In this document: positions 6,298-13,837 of the stretch, piece by piece | Layout: every line of letters starts with the position of its first letter | How positions within the stretch are numbered: the stretch's first letter is position 1 | Source: DASSUW01 sp035706585 | GTDB lineage: Bacteria > Actinomycetota > Thermoleophilia > Solirubrobacterales > Solirubrobacteraceae | Length of the DNA stretch: 18,444 bases | Assembly: GCA_035706585.1 (NCBI GenBank) | Contig: DASSUW010000501.1 | Coordinates: 1-18,444, forward strand | Direction of reading: 5' to 3' | Notes under the pieces: model-generated | The model's input: only the letters and a program-made list of their open reading frames with translations | Told to the model about the DNA's origin: nothing | Databases searched by the model: none | Position numbers and translations under genes: made by a program

Positions 6298-6339
6298 GTA
6301 CCGACCGAGGTCGATGGTGCGATCGACCTTGGTCGGTAC
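6298..6339. promoter_or_regulatory. Large inverted repeat containing two 7-2-7 dyads (response-regulator operator)
   Basis: The arms GTACCGACCGAGGTCGAT (6298-6315) and ATCGACCTTGGTCGGTAC (6322-6339) are inverted copies with 17 of 18 positions matching, separated by GGTGCG. Each arm is itself a dyad of 7-bp half-sites around a 2-bp spacer: ACCGACC-GA-GGTCGAT (6300-6315) and ATCGACC-TT-GGTCGGT (6322-6337). The 7-2-7 layout is that of NarL-type regulators. The two dyad centres are 22 bp apart, about two helical turns, so two dimers would sit on one face of the DNA. The site lies between the sensor kinase and ABC genes and probably controls both. Confidence 0.7.
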
Positions 6340-6393
6340 GGCATCGCCCTTCGGCGGATGGACGGTCCGCGCCGCCGCGACGATGCTGGCGGC

Positions 6394-7284
6394 ATGATCG
6401 CCGTCGATCACCTCACCAAGCGCTATGGCTCCCAGCTCGCCGTGGACGACATCTCGTTCCGGTGCGAGCCGGGCACCGTCACCGGCTTTCTCGGACCAAA
6501 CGGCGCCGGCAAGTCCACCACGCTGCGGATGATCTGCGGCCTCACGCCGCCGACCGCGGGCGCGGCCACGGTCCTCGACCGGCCGTACCGCAAGCTCGAC
6601 AACCCGGGCCGCCGCGTCGGCGTGCTGCTCGACGCGTCCGCTCAGCACTCCGGCCGCACCGGCCGGGAGGTGCTCGCCGTGTCCGCCGCGGTGCTCGGCG
6701 TCCCGCCCGCGCGGGTCGGCGAGCTGCTCGAGCGCGTCGGGCTCTCCAGGGCGGCGGCGCGCAAGCGCGTCGGCGCGTACTCGCTCGGGATGCGCCAGCG
6801 ACTGGGCATCGCCCACGCTCTGCTCGGCGATCCCGGCGTGCTGATCCTCGACGAGCCGGCCAACGGGCTCGATCCCGAGGGCATCTACTGGATGCGCGGC
6901 CTGCTGCGCGACTTCGCCGACCGCGCGGGGACCGTGCTGCTCTCCTCGCACCTGCTCGGCGAGGTCGAGGCGCTGGCCGACCAGATCGTGATGATCTCGG
7001 GCGGGCGCATCATCGCCCACGGGCCGAAGCACGAGCTGCTGGCCGCGTCCGGCGTGATCGTGCGGGCGCTGGACCCGGTCGCGCTGCACGAGGCGCTCGC
7101 CGCCGCCGAGCTCACCGCCACCCCGGGCGCCGACGGCGCGCTGCTCGTCGAGGCCGAGGCGGAGGCCGTCGGCCGCGTCGCGGCCCGCGCCGGGCTCGTC
7201 CTGCTCGAGCTGCGCCCCGCCGACACCGGCGGCCTCGAGCAGCTGTTCCTGTCCCTGACTCGCGAGGAGGCGCTCGTCGCATGA
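6394..7284 (+). CDS. ABC transporter ATP-binding protein
   Basis: A 296-aa ATPase subunit of the ABC-2/BcrA-like exporter class. Motifs in order: Walker A GPNGAGKST (34-42), signature YSLGMRQRL (129-137), Walker B VLILDEPANGLDP (149-161) and the switch histidine H186 in LLSSHLLGEVE. The region normally holding the Q-loop glutamine reads GVLLDASAQHSGRTGRE, as in the BcrA branch that lacks a canonical Q. About 90 residues follow the nucleotide-binding domain, a common C-terminal extension in drug and bacitracin-type exporters. The gene overlaps the permease as ATGA at 7281-7284. It diverges from the DesK/NarL operon, with the twin dyads between them, which suggests that it is the regulated output of that two-component system. 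Start ATG 6394 begins the usual MIAVDHLTKRYG family start. The exported substrate is unknown. Confidence 0.95.
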   Translation: MIAVDHLTKRYGSQLAVDDISFRCEPGTVTGFLGPNGAGKSTTLRMICGLTPPTAGAATVLDRPYRKLDNPGRRVGVLLDASAQHSGRTGREVLAVSAAVLGVPPARVGELLERVGLSRAAARKRVGAYSLGMRQRLGIAHALLGDPGVLILDEPANGLDPEGIYWMRGLLRDFADRAGTVLLSSHLLGEVEALADQIVMISGGRIIAHGPKHELLAASGVIVRALDPVALHEALAAAELTATPGADGALLVEAEAEAVGRVAARAGLVLLELRPADTGGLEQLFLSLTREEALVA

Positions 7285-8024
7285 CCGCCGTCGCACACCC
7301 CATCCCCCGGCCGTCGCTCGCACGGCTGTCGCGGATCGAGCTGCGCAAGATGGCCGACACGCGCGCCGGCTCGTGGCTGCTGGCCGCGATTGGGCTGATG
7401 GCCGTGGCGATCGTGACCATCACCGTGGTCGCCGGCAATGCCGACGACCGGGACCTCACGTCGCTGTTCCAGGGCGCGCTGTGGGTCGTCTCGATCCTGC
7501 TCCCGGTCCTCGGCATCCTGGCCGTGACGAGCGAGTGGTCGCAACGGACCGGCCTGACCACGTTCGCGCTCGTGCCCGAGCGCGAACGCGTCATCGGCGC
7601 GAAGGTCGTCGCCGCGGTCGCCCTCGGACTCGGTGCCGTCGCGGCCTGCCTGCTCGCCGCGACGATCGGCAACCTGATCGCCGTCGGCAGCTGGGACCTG
7701 AGCGGGTCGCTGCTCGGCAACGCCGCGGTGTTCGAGGTCGCGGGCATGCTCGGCGGCGTCGCGTTCGGCCTCGTGTTCATGAACTCGGCGCTGGCGATCG
7801 TCCTCTACTACCTGCTCCCGACCGTGTGGACGATCCTCGGCGAGACGATCCACGCGCTCGACAAGCCGGCCGACTGGCTCGACACGAGCCGGACGCTGCA
7901 GCCGCTGGTCGACGACCAGATGAGCGGGCAGGCGTGGGCCCAGCTCGGCACGTCGCTCGCGGTCTGGCTCGGGCTCGTGTTGCTTATCGGACTGTGGCGC
8001 CTGCGGCGTACAGAGCTCAAGTAG
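7281..8024 (+). CDS. ABC-2 type transporter permease
   Basis: A 247-aa inner-membrane protein with about six transmembrane spans (roughly 31-51, 64-84, 107-132, 148-168, 170-188 and 222-240). It carries the TSEWSQRTGLTTFALVP segment (83-99), a conserved cytoplasmic motif of ABC-2 exporter permeases, preceded by a basic amphipathic start (RLSRIELRKMADTRAG). Two copies would pair with two ATPase subunits encoded directly upstream. The 4-base ATGA overlap implies coupled translation and equal dosage. The gene ends at TAG 8022-8024, which overlaps the candidate -10 box of the amylase gene. The substrate cannot be read from the sequence; lipid, peptide antibiotic or another membrane-active compound is plausible given the membrane-sensing kinase nearby. 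Confidence 0.92.
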   Translation: MTAVAHPIPRPSLARLSRIELRKMADTRAGSWLLAAIGLMAVAIVTITVVAGNADDRDLTSLFQGALWVVSILLPVLGILAVTSEWSQRTGLTTFALVPERERVIGAKVVAAVALGLGAVAACLLAATIGNLIAVGSWDLSGSLLGNAAVFEVAGMLGGVAFGLVFMNSALAIVLYYLLPTVWTILGETIHALDKPADWLDTSRTLQPLVDDQMSGQAWAQLGTSLAVWLGLVLLIGLWRLRRTELK

Positions 8025-8050
8025 AGTCGCGACGTCCGTTCTGGGGAGGA
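8022..8050 (+). promoter_or_regulatory. Candidate -10 box and strong ribosome-binding site of the amylase gene
   Basis: TAGAGT (8022-8027), whose first three bases are also the permease stop codon, is a TANNNT box. It is followed 17 bases later by GGAGGA (8045-8050), five bases before the ATG at 8056. This is the strongest Shine-Dalgarno sequence before any gene in the window. No clear -35 element is visible. Confidence 0.4.
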
Positions 8051-8055
8051 GAGCC

Positions 8056-10770
8056 ATGGTCGCCATCCGCGCCCTCGTCGCGCTAATCGCAGCCCTGTTC
8101 GTCGCGTCCGCCGCGCCGGCGTGGGCGCACGGAGACCGTGAGGCCCACCACAGCCTGCGGGAGGCGGTGACGGATCAGAACTTCTACTTCGTGATGGCGG
8201 ACCGGTTCGAGAACGGAGACAACCGCAATGACCTCGGCGACACAAGCGAGGGGCCATCCGGGTTCGACCCGACCGGCCGCGGCTGGTACCACGGCGGCGA
8301 CCTGAAGGGGCTGCGCGACCGGCTGCCGTACATCAAGCGCCTCGGGACCACGGCGATCTGGTTGACGCCGAGCTTCAAGAACAAGGCGGTCCAGCCGCAG
8401 GACAACTCGGCCGGCTACCACGGCTACTGGATCACCGACTTCATGCAGATCGACCCGCACCTCGGGTCCAACGACGATCTGGCGGCGCTGGTCGCCGCCG
8501 CCCACCGGCTGGGCATGAAGGTCTACTTCGACATCATCACCAATCACACCGCCGACGTCATCGGCTACGCCGAGGGCCGCCGCATGCCGTACGTGTCCAA
8601 GGACGCCGCGCCATACCGGACGGCCGCGGGTACGGTGTTCGACGATCGCGACTTCGCCGGCACGGGCCGCTTCCCGGCGCTCGACCCGGCGGTCAGCTTC
8701 CCCTACACGCCGACGGTCGCGGCCGGCGAGCCGACGAAGAACCCGGCCTGGCTCAACGACGTGACGCTGTACCACAACCGCGGCGACACGACGTTCACCG
8801 GCGAGAACTCGCAGTACGGCGACTTCTTCGGGCTCGACGACCTGTTCACCGAGAACCCGCGCGTCGTGAACGGGATGATCGACATCTACAAGTTCTGGAT
8901 CCGGAAGTTCCGCGTCGACGGCTTCCGGATGGACACGATGAAGCACGTCGACGACGCGTTCTGGCAGCGGTTCGCGCCGGAGATCGAGCGCTACGCCCGC
9001 TCGCAGGGGATCCGCGACTTCTACATGTTCGGCGAGGTCGCCGAGGACTTCGACGTCGGGATCACGTCGCACTACCCGATCCACGACGACGTGCAGGGCG
9101 TCCTGGACTTCCTGTTCCAGATGTCGGCGGTCGACTTCGCCGCCAAGTCGCTGCCGACCGACGCGCTGCGCGACTTCTTCCTCAAGGACGACTGGTACAC
9201 CGACGGCGACTCGAACGTCTACAACCTGCCGACGTTCCTGGGCAACCACGACCGCGGGCGGATCGGCATGTTCATCCGCAACGCCAACACGGGCGCGGAC
9301 GACGACGAGGTCCTCAGGCGCGACCGGCTCGCCCACGCTCTCATGTACTTCTCGCGCGGCAACCCGGTCGTCTACTACGGCGACGAGCAGGGCTTCGTCG
9401 GCGACGGAGGCGACCAGCTCGCGCGCCAGGACATGTTCCCCAGCCAGGTGCCCGAGTACAACGACGACGACCTGATCGGCACCGACGCGACGACGGCCGA
9501 GGCGAACTTCGACACGTCGCATCCGCTGTACCGGCGGCTGAAGCGGCTCGCCCGCGTCACCGAGCGCCACCCGACCCTGCGCAACGGCGCGCAGCAGCAC
9601 CGCTACGCGACGGACGAGGCGGGCATCTACGCGTTCTCGCGCGTCGGCGAGCGCGAATACGTCGTGGCGCTCAACAACGCCGAGTCGCGGGCCTCGGCCT
9701 CGATCCCCACCTACATGCGCTGGACGAAGTGGGAGAAGGTCTTCGGTCGCGGACCCGACCGCGCGTGGTCGGGCTGGGACCGCAAGCTCGACGTCACGCT
9801 GCCGGCCCTGTCGGCGGTCGTGTACCGGGCGAAGGACCGTCTGCCGCGCAGCCGGCACGCGCCGTCGATCTCGCTCGACGTGCCGGCGACCGGCCGGGAC
9901 CGGCTCGAGGTCGGTGCCGAGCTCGGCTCTGACGAGTTCGCCGAGGTGACGTTCCTGGCGAAGTCCGGCAAGGGTGGCTGGCACGACATCGGGACCGACG
10001 ACAACGCGCCGTACCGCGTGTTCCACGACGTGTCCGACATCGCGCCGGGTACGCGGGTCCAGTACCGCGCCGTCGTGCTCGACAACGCCGGGCACACGCG
10101 CTCGAGCGGCGTGCGGTCGGCCACGATCTCGCAGCCGGCGCTCACGCTCGTCAAGCCGAACGACGGCTCGAACGTGCGCGGCGGTGCCGACCTCGAGGCG
10201 TCGGTGGTGCCCGAGCACGCGTCGGACGTGGTCGTCTTCGAGCGCCGCATCGGCAGCGGTGCTTGGACGACCGTGTACCGCGACGACTCGTCGCCCGCGT
10301 ACACGTTCCACGACACGTTCTCCACCGACCTCGACACCGGTACGCAGATCAGCTACCGGGCGACGCTCAACGGCAAGGTCGTGAGCAACGTCCGGACCGT
10401 GCGGGTGCAGAAGGAGACGCTCGCGGTCGCCACGGTGCACTACAACCGGCCGGCGGGCGACTACGGCACGCCGCCCGACGGCTGGGGCCTGCACATGTGG
10501 GGCGACGCCGTCGACCCGGCGGTGCTCGCCACGATCGCCTGGGACAAGCCGTTCCAGCGCACCGGCACGGACGCGTACGGCGCGGTGTACGAGATCCCGC
10601 TCGTCAATGACACAGCAGCGGTGAACTTCATCATGCACCTCCCGAGCGGCGACTCGGTGCCGCTCACGCGCGAGCCGGGCGGCGACCGCTCGTTCGTCCC
10701 GCTCGACCACCCGCAGATCTGGCTCAGGCAGGGCGACGCGACGGTCTACTTCAGCCAGCCGCCGCCCTGA
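8056..10770 (+). CDS. Secreted GH13 alpha-amylase-family enzyme with C-terminal PUD/CBM41-like starch-binding module
   Basis: A 904-aa exported glycoside hydrolase. The signal peptide ends near AWA at residue 24. The (beta/alpha)8 catalytic domain spans about 38-520 and has the GH13 motifs: DIITNH (159-164), DGFRMDTMKH with nucleophile D293, FGEVAE with acid/base E327, and LGNHD with D399. A beta-sandwich C domain follows (about 520-592). Then come two Ig/Fn3-like domains (about 602-693 and 694-785) and a final domain (about 788-898) with VHYNRPAGDYGTPPDGWGLH, the signature of pullulanase-associated alpha-glucan-binding modules. It should hydrolyse starch- or glycogen-like glucans outside the cell; alpha-1,4 versus alpha-1,6 preference cannot be settled by eye. 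All catalytic residues are intact. The gene has its own promoter and ribosome-binding site and is unrelated to the ABC genes before it. Confidence 0.93.
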   Translation: MVAIRALVALIAALFVASAAPAWAHGDREAHHSLREAVTDQNFYFVMADRFENGDNRNDLGDTSEGPSGFDPTGRGWYHGGDLKGLRDRLPYIKRLGTTAIWLTPSFKNKAVQPQDNSAGYHGYWITDFMQIDPHLGSNDDLAALVAAAHRLGMKVYFDIITNHTADVIGYAEGRRMPYVSKDAAPYRTAAGTVFDDRDFAGTGRFPALDPAVSFPYTPTVAAGEPTKNPAWLNDVTLYHNRGDTTFTGENSQYGDFFGLDDLFTENPRVVNGMIDIYKFWIRKFRVDGFRMDTMKHVDDAFWQRFAPEIERYARSQGIRDFYMFGEVAEDFDVGITSHYPIHDDVQGVLDFLFQMSAVDFAAKSLPTDALRDFFLKDDWYTDGDSNVYNLPTFLGNHDRGRIGMFIRNANTGADDDEVLRRDRLAHALMYFSRGNPVVYYGDEQGFVGDGGDQLARQDMFPSQVPEYNDDDLIGTDATTAEANFDTSHPLYRRLKRLARVTERHPTLRNGAQQHRYATDEAGIYAFSRVGEREYVVALNNAESRASASIPTYMRWTKWEKVFGRGPDRAWSGWDRKLDVTLPALSAVVYRAKDRLPRSRHAPSISLDVPATGRDRLEVGAELGSDEFAEVTFLAKSGKGGWHDIGTDDNAPYRVFHDVSDIAPGTRVQYRAVVLDNAGHTRSSGVRSATISQPALTLVKPNDGSNVRGGADLEASVVPEHASDVVVFERRIGSGAWTTVYRDDSSPAYTFHDTFSTDLDTGTQISYRATLNGKVVSNVRTVRVQKETLAVATVHYNRPAGDYGTPPDGWGLHMWGDAVDPAVLATIAWDKPFQRTGTDAYGAVYEIPLVNDTAAVNFIMHLPSGDSVPLTREPGGDRSFVPLDHPQIWLRQGDATVYFSQPPP

Positions 10771-10787
10771 TGCACTTCAATGGGTAG

Positions 10788-12617
10788 ATGGCAACGCAGA
10801 TCTCTGAACGCGAAGCCCGGCGGGTCGCGGAGGCGGCCCGTGAGGGCGAATGGAAGCTGCCGAGCTTCGGCAAGGACCTGTTCCTCGGCGCTCTGCGGCT
10901 GGACCTGATCCATCCGCAGCCGCGCCTGGACGCCGAGGCGGTCGACAAGGGCGAGCGGTTCCTGCGGCGGCTGCGGGCGTTCCTCGTCGAGTCGGTCGAC
11001 CCGCTCGCGATCGAGCGCGACGCGAAGATCCCCGAGCCGGTGATCGACGGGCTCAAGGAGCTCGGCGCACTCGGCATGAAGGTACCCGAGCAGTACGGCG
11101 GGCTCGGGCTCTCGCAGGTCTACTACAACCGCGCGCTGGCGCTGGCCGGCTCGGTCCACGCGTCGCTGTCGACGCTGCTGTCGGCGCACCAGTCGATCGG
11201 CGTCGCCGAGCCGCTGCTGCTGTTCGGCACCGAGGAGCAGAAGCGCAAGTGGCTGCCGCTCGTCGCGCGCACGCACATCTCGGCGTTCCTGCTGACCGAG
11301 CCCGACGTCGGCTCGGACCCGGCGCGTCTCGGCGCGACCGCGACGCCGGACGGCGACGGCTACCGCCTCAACGGCACGAAGCTGTGGGCGACGAACGGGG
11401 CGATCGCCGACATCGTGGTCGTGATGGCGCAGGTGCCGGACGGCGGGATCACCGCGTTCGTGCTCCCGTACGACAGCGACGGCGTCACGGTCACGCACCG
11501 CAACGCCTTCATGGGCCTGCGCGGGATCGAGAACTCGGTCACGACGTTCGAGGACGTCTACGTGCCGGCCGAGAACGTGATCGGGCGTGTCGGCCAGGGG
11601 CTGAAGGTGGCGCTGACGACGCTCAACACGGGCCGCCTGGCACTGCCGGCGATCTGCGTCGGCGTCTCGAAGTGGGCCGTGAAGGTCGCGCGCGAATGGT
11701 CCGGCGAACGCGTGCAGTGGGGCCAGCCGGTCGGCAAGCACGACGCGGTCGCGCAGAAGATCGCGTTCATCGCCGGCACGGCGTTCGGGCTGGAGGCGAT
11801 GCTCGACGTCGCCAGCCGGATGGCCGACGACAAGCGCAACGACATCCGGATCGAGGCCGCGATCGCGAAGCTCTACGGGTCCGAGATGGGCTGGCGGGTG
11901 GTCGACGAGCTGATGCAGGTTCGCGGCGGCCGCGGCTACGAGACCGCCGAGTCGCTGAAGGCGCGCGGCGAGCGGCCGGTGCCGGTCGAGCAGGCGATGC
12001 GCGACATGCGCATCAACCGGATCTTCGAGGGCTCGACCGAGATCATGCACCTGTTGATCGCGCGCGAGGCAGTCGATCAGCACCTGCAGGTCGCCGGCGA
12101 GCTGCTCGAGGGCGAGGGCGGCGTCGGCGCCAAGGCCAGGTCGGCGGTGGACGCCGGCCGGTTCTACGCCCGCTGGCTGCCGAAACTGGCGGTCGGGCCG
12201 GGCACGCGGCCCGGTTCGTTCGACGAGTTCGGCGAGCTGGCGACGCACATGCGGTTCGTCGAGCGCTCGTCGCGCAGGCTGGCGCGGTCGACGTTCTACG
12301 CGATGGGCCGCTGGCAGGCCCGGCTCGAGAAGCGCCAGGCCGTCCTCGGCCGGATCGTCGACGTCGGCGCCGAGCTGTTCGCGATCGCGTCGGCGGTCGT
12401 CTACGCGGCGACGATCCGGCGCGAGCAGCCTGCCCGCGCGAGCGAGGCGACCGAGCTGGCCGACCTGTTCTGCCGCCAGGCGCGCCGGCGGGTGGACGCG
12501 CTGCTGCATTCACTGTTCTCCAACGACGACGTGCAGGCGTACGGGCTCGCCCAGGGCGTGCTCGCCGGCCGCTTCACGTGGCTCGAGGAGGGCGTGCTCG
12601 ACCCGGCGGATCCCTAG
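10788..12617 (+). CDS. Acyl-CoA dehydrogenase with long C-terminal extension
   Basis: A 609-aa flavoenzyme for the first step of acyl-CoA beta-oxidation (alpha,beta-desaturation, FAD-dependent). It has the N-terminal helical domain (about 52-165), the middle beta domain with FLLTEPDVGSDPA (167-179) and LWATNG (199-204), and the C-terminal helical domain. In the last, RGGRGYETAE (379-388) and FEGSTEIM carry the probable catalytic base E414, the medium-chain-type position. About 170 residues follow the usual end, as in very-long-chain (ACADVL/ACAD9-like) and some mycobacterial FadE proteins, where the extension contributes to dimer or membrane contact. Substrate length is not known. Start ATG 10788 is 17 bases after the amylase stop; no strong Shine-Dalgarno sequence is present. 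Its TAG stop shares CTAG with the convergent MarR gene. Confidence 0.93.
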   Translation: MATQISEREARRVAEAAREGEWKLPSFGKDLFLGALRLDLIHPQPRLDAEAVDKGERFLRRLRAFLVESVDPLAIERDAKIPEPVIDGLKELGALGMKVPEQYGGLGLSQVYYNRALALAGSVHASLSTLLSAHQSIGVAEPLLLFGTEEQKRKWLPLVARTHISAFLLTEPDVGSDPARLGATATPDGDGYRLNGTKLWATNGAIADIVVVMAQVPDGGITAFVLPYDSDGVTVTHRNAFMGLRGIENSVTTFEDVYVPAENVIGRVGQGLKVALTTLNTGRLALPAICVGVSKWAVKVAREWSGERVQWGQPVGKHDAVAQKIAFIAGTAFGLEAMLDVASRMADDKRNDIRIEAAIAKLYGSEMGWRVVDELMQVRGGRGYETAESLKARGERPVPVEQAMRDMRINRIFEGSTEIMHLLIAREAVDQHLQVAGELLEGEGGVGAKARSAVDAGRFYARWLPKLAVGPGTRPGSFDEFGELATHMRFVERSSRRLARSTFYAMGRWQARLEKRQAVLGRIVDVGAELFAIASAVVYAATIRREQPARASEATELADLFCRQARRRVDALLHSLFSNDDVQAYGLAQGVLAGRFTWLEEGVLDPADP

Positions 12618-13075
12618 GTCGCCGTCTCGGCGCGCGGCTTCGCGGGCCACCCGTGCGCGTCGCAGATCTTCTCGGCGACGCGCAGCACGGTCTCGGCGTC
12701 GCTGTCGTCGATGTGGCGCGCGAAGACCTCCTCGACGACCTCGAGGTGGACCGGGAACGCACGCTCGATCGCCTCGCGGCCCGCTTCGGTGATCACGGCG
12801 AACGTGGCCCGGCGGTCGTACGAGGGGGTCTGGCGCTCGACCAGGCCGGCGTCCTCCATCCGGGCGATCAGCCGGGTCGCGCCGCCGCGGGAGAGGATGA
12901 GGTCGTCGGCGAGCTCGTTCATCCGCTTGGGCTCTTCCTCGAGGTTCGCGAGGACCTCGCACCAGGCGGCGTTCAGACCGGTGCGGCGCTCCATCTCGTC
13001 CGCGATCCGCTCCGTCAGGCGGGCGTTCATCTTGGCCTGGCAGTACCAGGCGGCCCAGCGTTCGTCTCCCATCAT
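12614..13075 (-). CDS. MarR-family transcriptional regulator
   Basis: A 153-aa winged-helix regulator. Helical N terminus (residues 6-45), then the DNA-binding core: RMNELADDLILSRGGATRLIARMEDAGLVERQ (51-82 with recognition helix near 63-72), and the wing with the family-typical YDRRATFAVITEAG (86-99). A C-terminal helix pair serves dimerisation. Two cysteines (C12 and C39) could be redox- or ligand-sensitive, but that is speculation. The start at 13075 is supported by GGAGGG six bases upstream; the next ATG (13072) is in tandem. The gene has a -35/-10 promoter with an inverted repeat over the -35, suggesting autorepression. It converges on the acyl-CoA dehydrogenase, overlapping 4 bases, and lies downstream of the E1 operon; its other targets are unknown. 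Confidence 0.93.
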   Translation of the reverse strand: MMGDERWAAWYCQAKMNARLTERIADEMERRTGLNAAWCEVLANLEEEPKRMNELADDLILSRGGATRLIARMEDAGLVERQTPSYDRRATFAVITEAGREAIERAFPVHLEVVEEVFARHIDDSDAETVLRVAEKICDAHGWPAKPRAETAT

Positions 13076-13131
13076 GTCCAGCCCTCCGTGTCGTCCGCGA
13101 CCCGGAGATCGGGTGGCGCGGCGCCGCCGAG

Positions 13132-13160
13132 ATTCTAGGACCAAGGGTTGACACGTCAAC
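13132..13160 (-). promoter_or_regulatory. Promoter and operator of the MarR gene
   Basis: On the minus strand, TTGACG (13159-13154) and TAGAAT (13137-13132) are separated by 16 bases, a near-consensus vegetative promoter about 50 bases before the ATG at 13075. GTTGACACGTCAAC (13147-13160, plus-strand reading) is a perfect 6-2-6 inverted repeat that covers the -35 box, where MarR-family dimers often bind to repress their own gene. Confidence 0.65.
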
Positions 13161-13192
13161 TGGCTGGTGGCTGCCCGGCTGGCTCGGCTGCG

Positions 13193-13837
13193 TCATCCCG
13201 CGGACGACGCTCGAAGCCGCCTGAGCGGCAGGTCGAGCAGCGCGAACAGCGCGAGCGCGAGCACGGCGGCGGACACGATGTAGACCGGCCACGGGCCCAT
13301 CACGTCGAGCAGCGACGCCGTGCTCGGCTTCTCGCGCAGGAACATGTAGTTGGCGCCAATGGCAACGTTCGCTGTCGCCGCCCCAGCGGCGACAAGCAAG
13401 GTCGTCACGAACACGCGGCGCACCGCGCCCGCCGGCGGGACGATCCGCAGGCCGAAGACGAGCAGGATCGCGGCGACGATCGCGCCGCCGTGCGTGACGA
13501 AGAACGTGAACACGAAGATCGGCGCGGTGCGCTCGGTCAGGTTCGGCGTCAGCAGCGCCTGCAGCGACGCCGTGAGCGCCCAGAAGTAGGTCAGCTCGAC
13601 CAGCCGCGCGCGCCGCGTCCAGAGCGCGACCACGGACACGATCGTCACGACGTCGGTCAGGTGCAGCGGCAGGTTGTCGTCGACCGACCAGCTGCCGCGC
13701 ACGACGAACGCCGCGTGCTCGACCAGGTAGGTGACGCCGATCACGACCGCGAGCGGCCGGGCGGCCGGCCGGAGCAGCGACCCGACCGCCGCCGCGACGG
13801 TGAGCGCGACGGCGACCAGGTGCGCAGTGGTGCTCAG
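13193..13837 (-). CDS. TIGR02206/YwaF-type integral membrane protein, probable CTG start
   Basis: A 214-aa protein of the bacterial YwaF-like membrane family (function unknown), recognised by PLHLTDVVTIVSVVALWTRR, ELTYFWALTASLQALLTPNL, FVFTFFVTHGG and NYMFLREKPSTASLLDVMGPWP. About six to seven hydrophobic spans fill the sequence. The region before the conserved HL of the first span (residue 6-7) has no ATG, GTG or TTG in frame. The frame is open upstream inside the E1-beta gene, but that part is not membrane-like. The CTG at 13837-13835 overlaps the E1-beta TGA as CTGA, which mirrors the other 4-base overlaps of this operon. A GTG about 33 codons further in would cut off the first span. It is the last gene of the GntR-E1 operon; why it is there is unknown. 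Confidence 0.82.
   Translation of the reverse strand: MSTTAHLVAVALTVAAAVGSLLRPAARPLAVVIGVTYLVEHAAFVVRGSWSVDDNLPLHLTDVVTIVSVVALWTRRARLVELTYFWALTASLQALLTPNLTERTAPIFVFTFFVTHGGAIVAAILLVFGLRIVPPAGAVRRVFVTTLLVAAGAATANVAIGANYMFLREKPSTASLLDVMGPWPVYIVSAAVLALALFALLDLPLRRLRASSAG

Noticed and set aside
6264..6395. N-terminal extension of the sensor kinase to an ATG at 6395
   Set aside because: It would translate the operator and overlap the ABC start; the extra residues are Arg/Pro-rich and not family-like.
8083..10710. 875-codon open frame on the minus strand
   Set aside because: It is antisense to the amylase, whose catalytic motifs and signal peptide are unmistakable; the product is low-complexity Val/Arg/Asp.
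10746..12509. 587-codon open frame on the minus strand
   Set aside because: Shadow of the acyl-CoA dehydrogenase gene with no recognisable motif.
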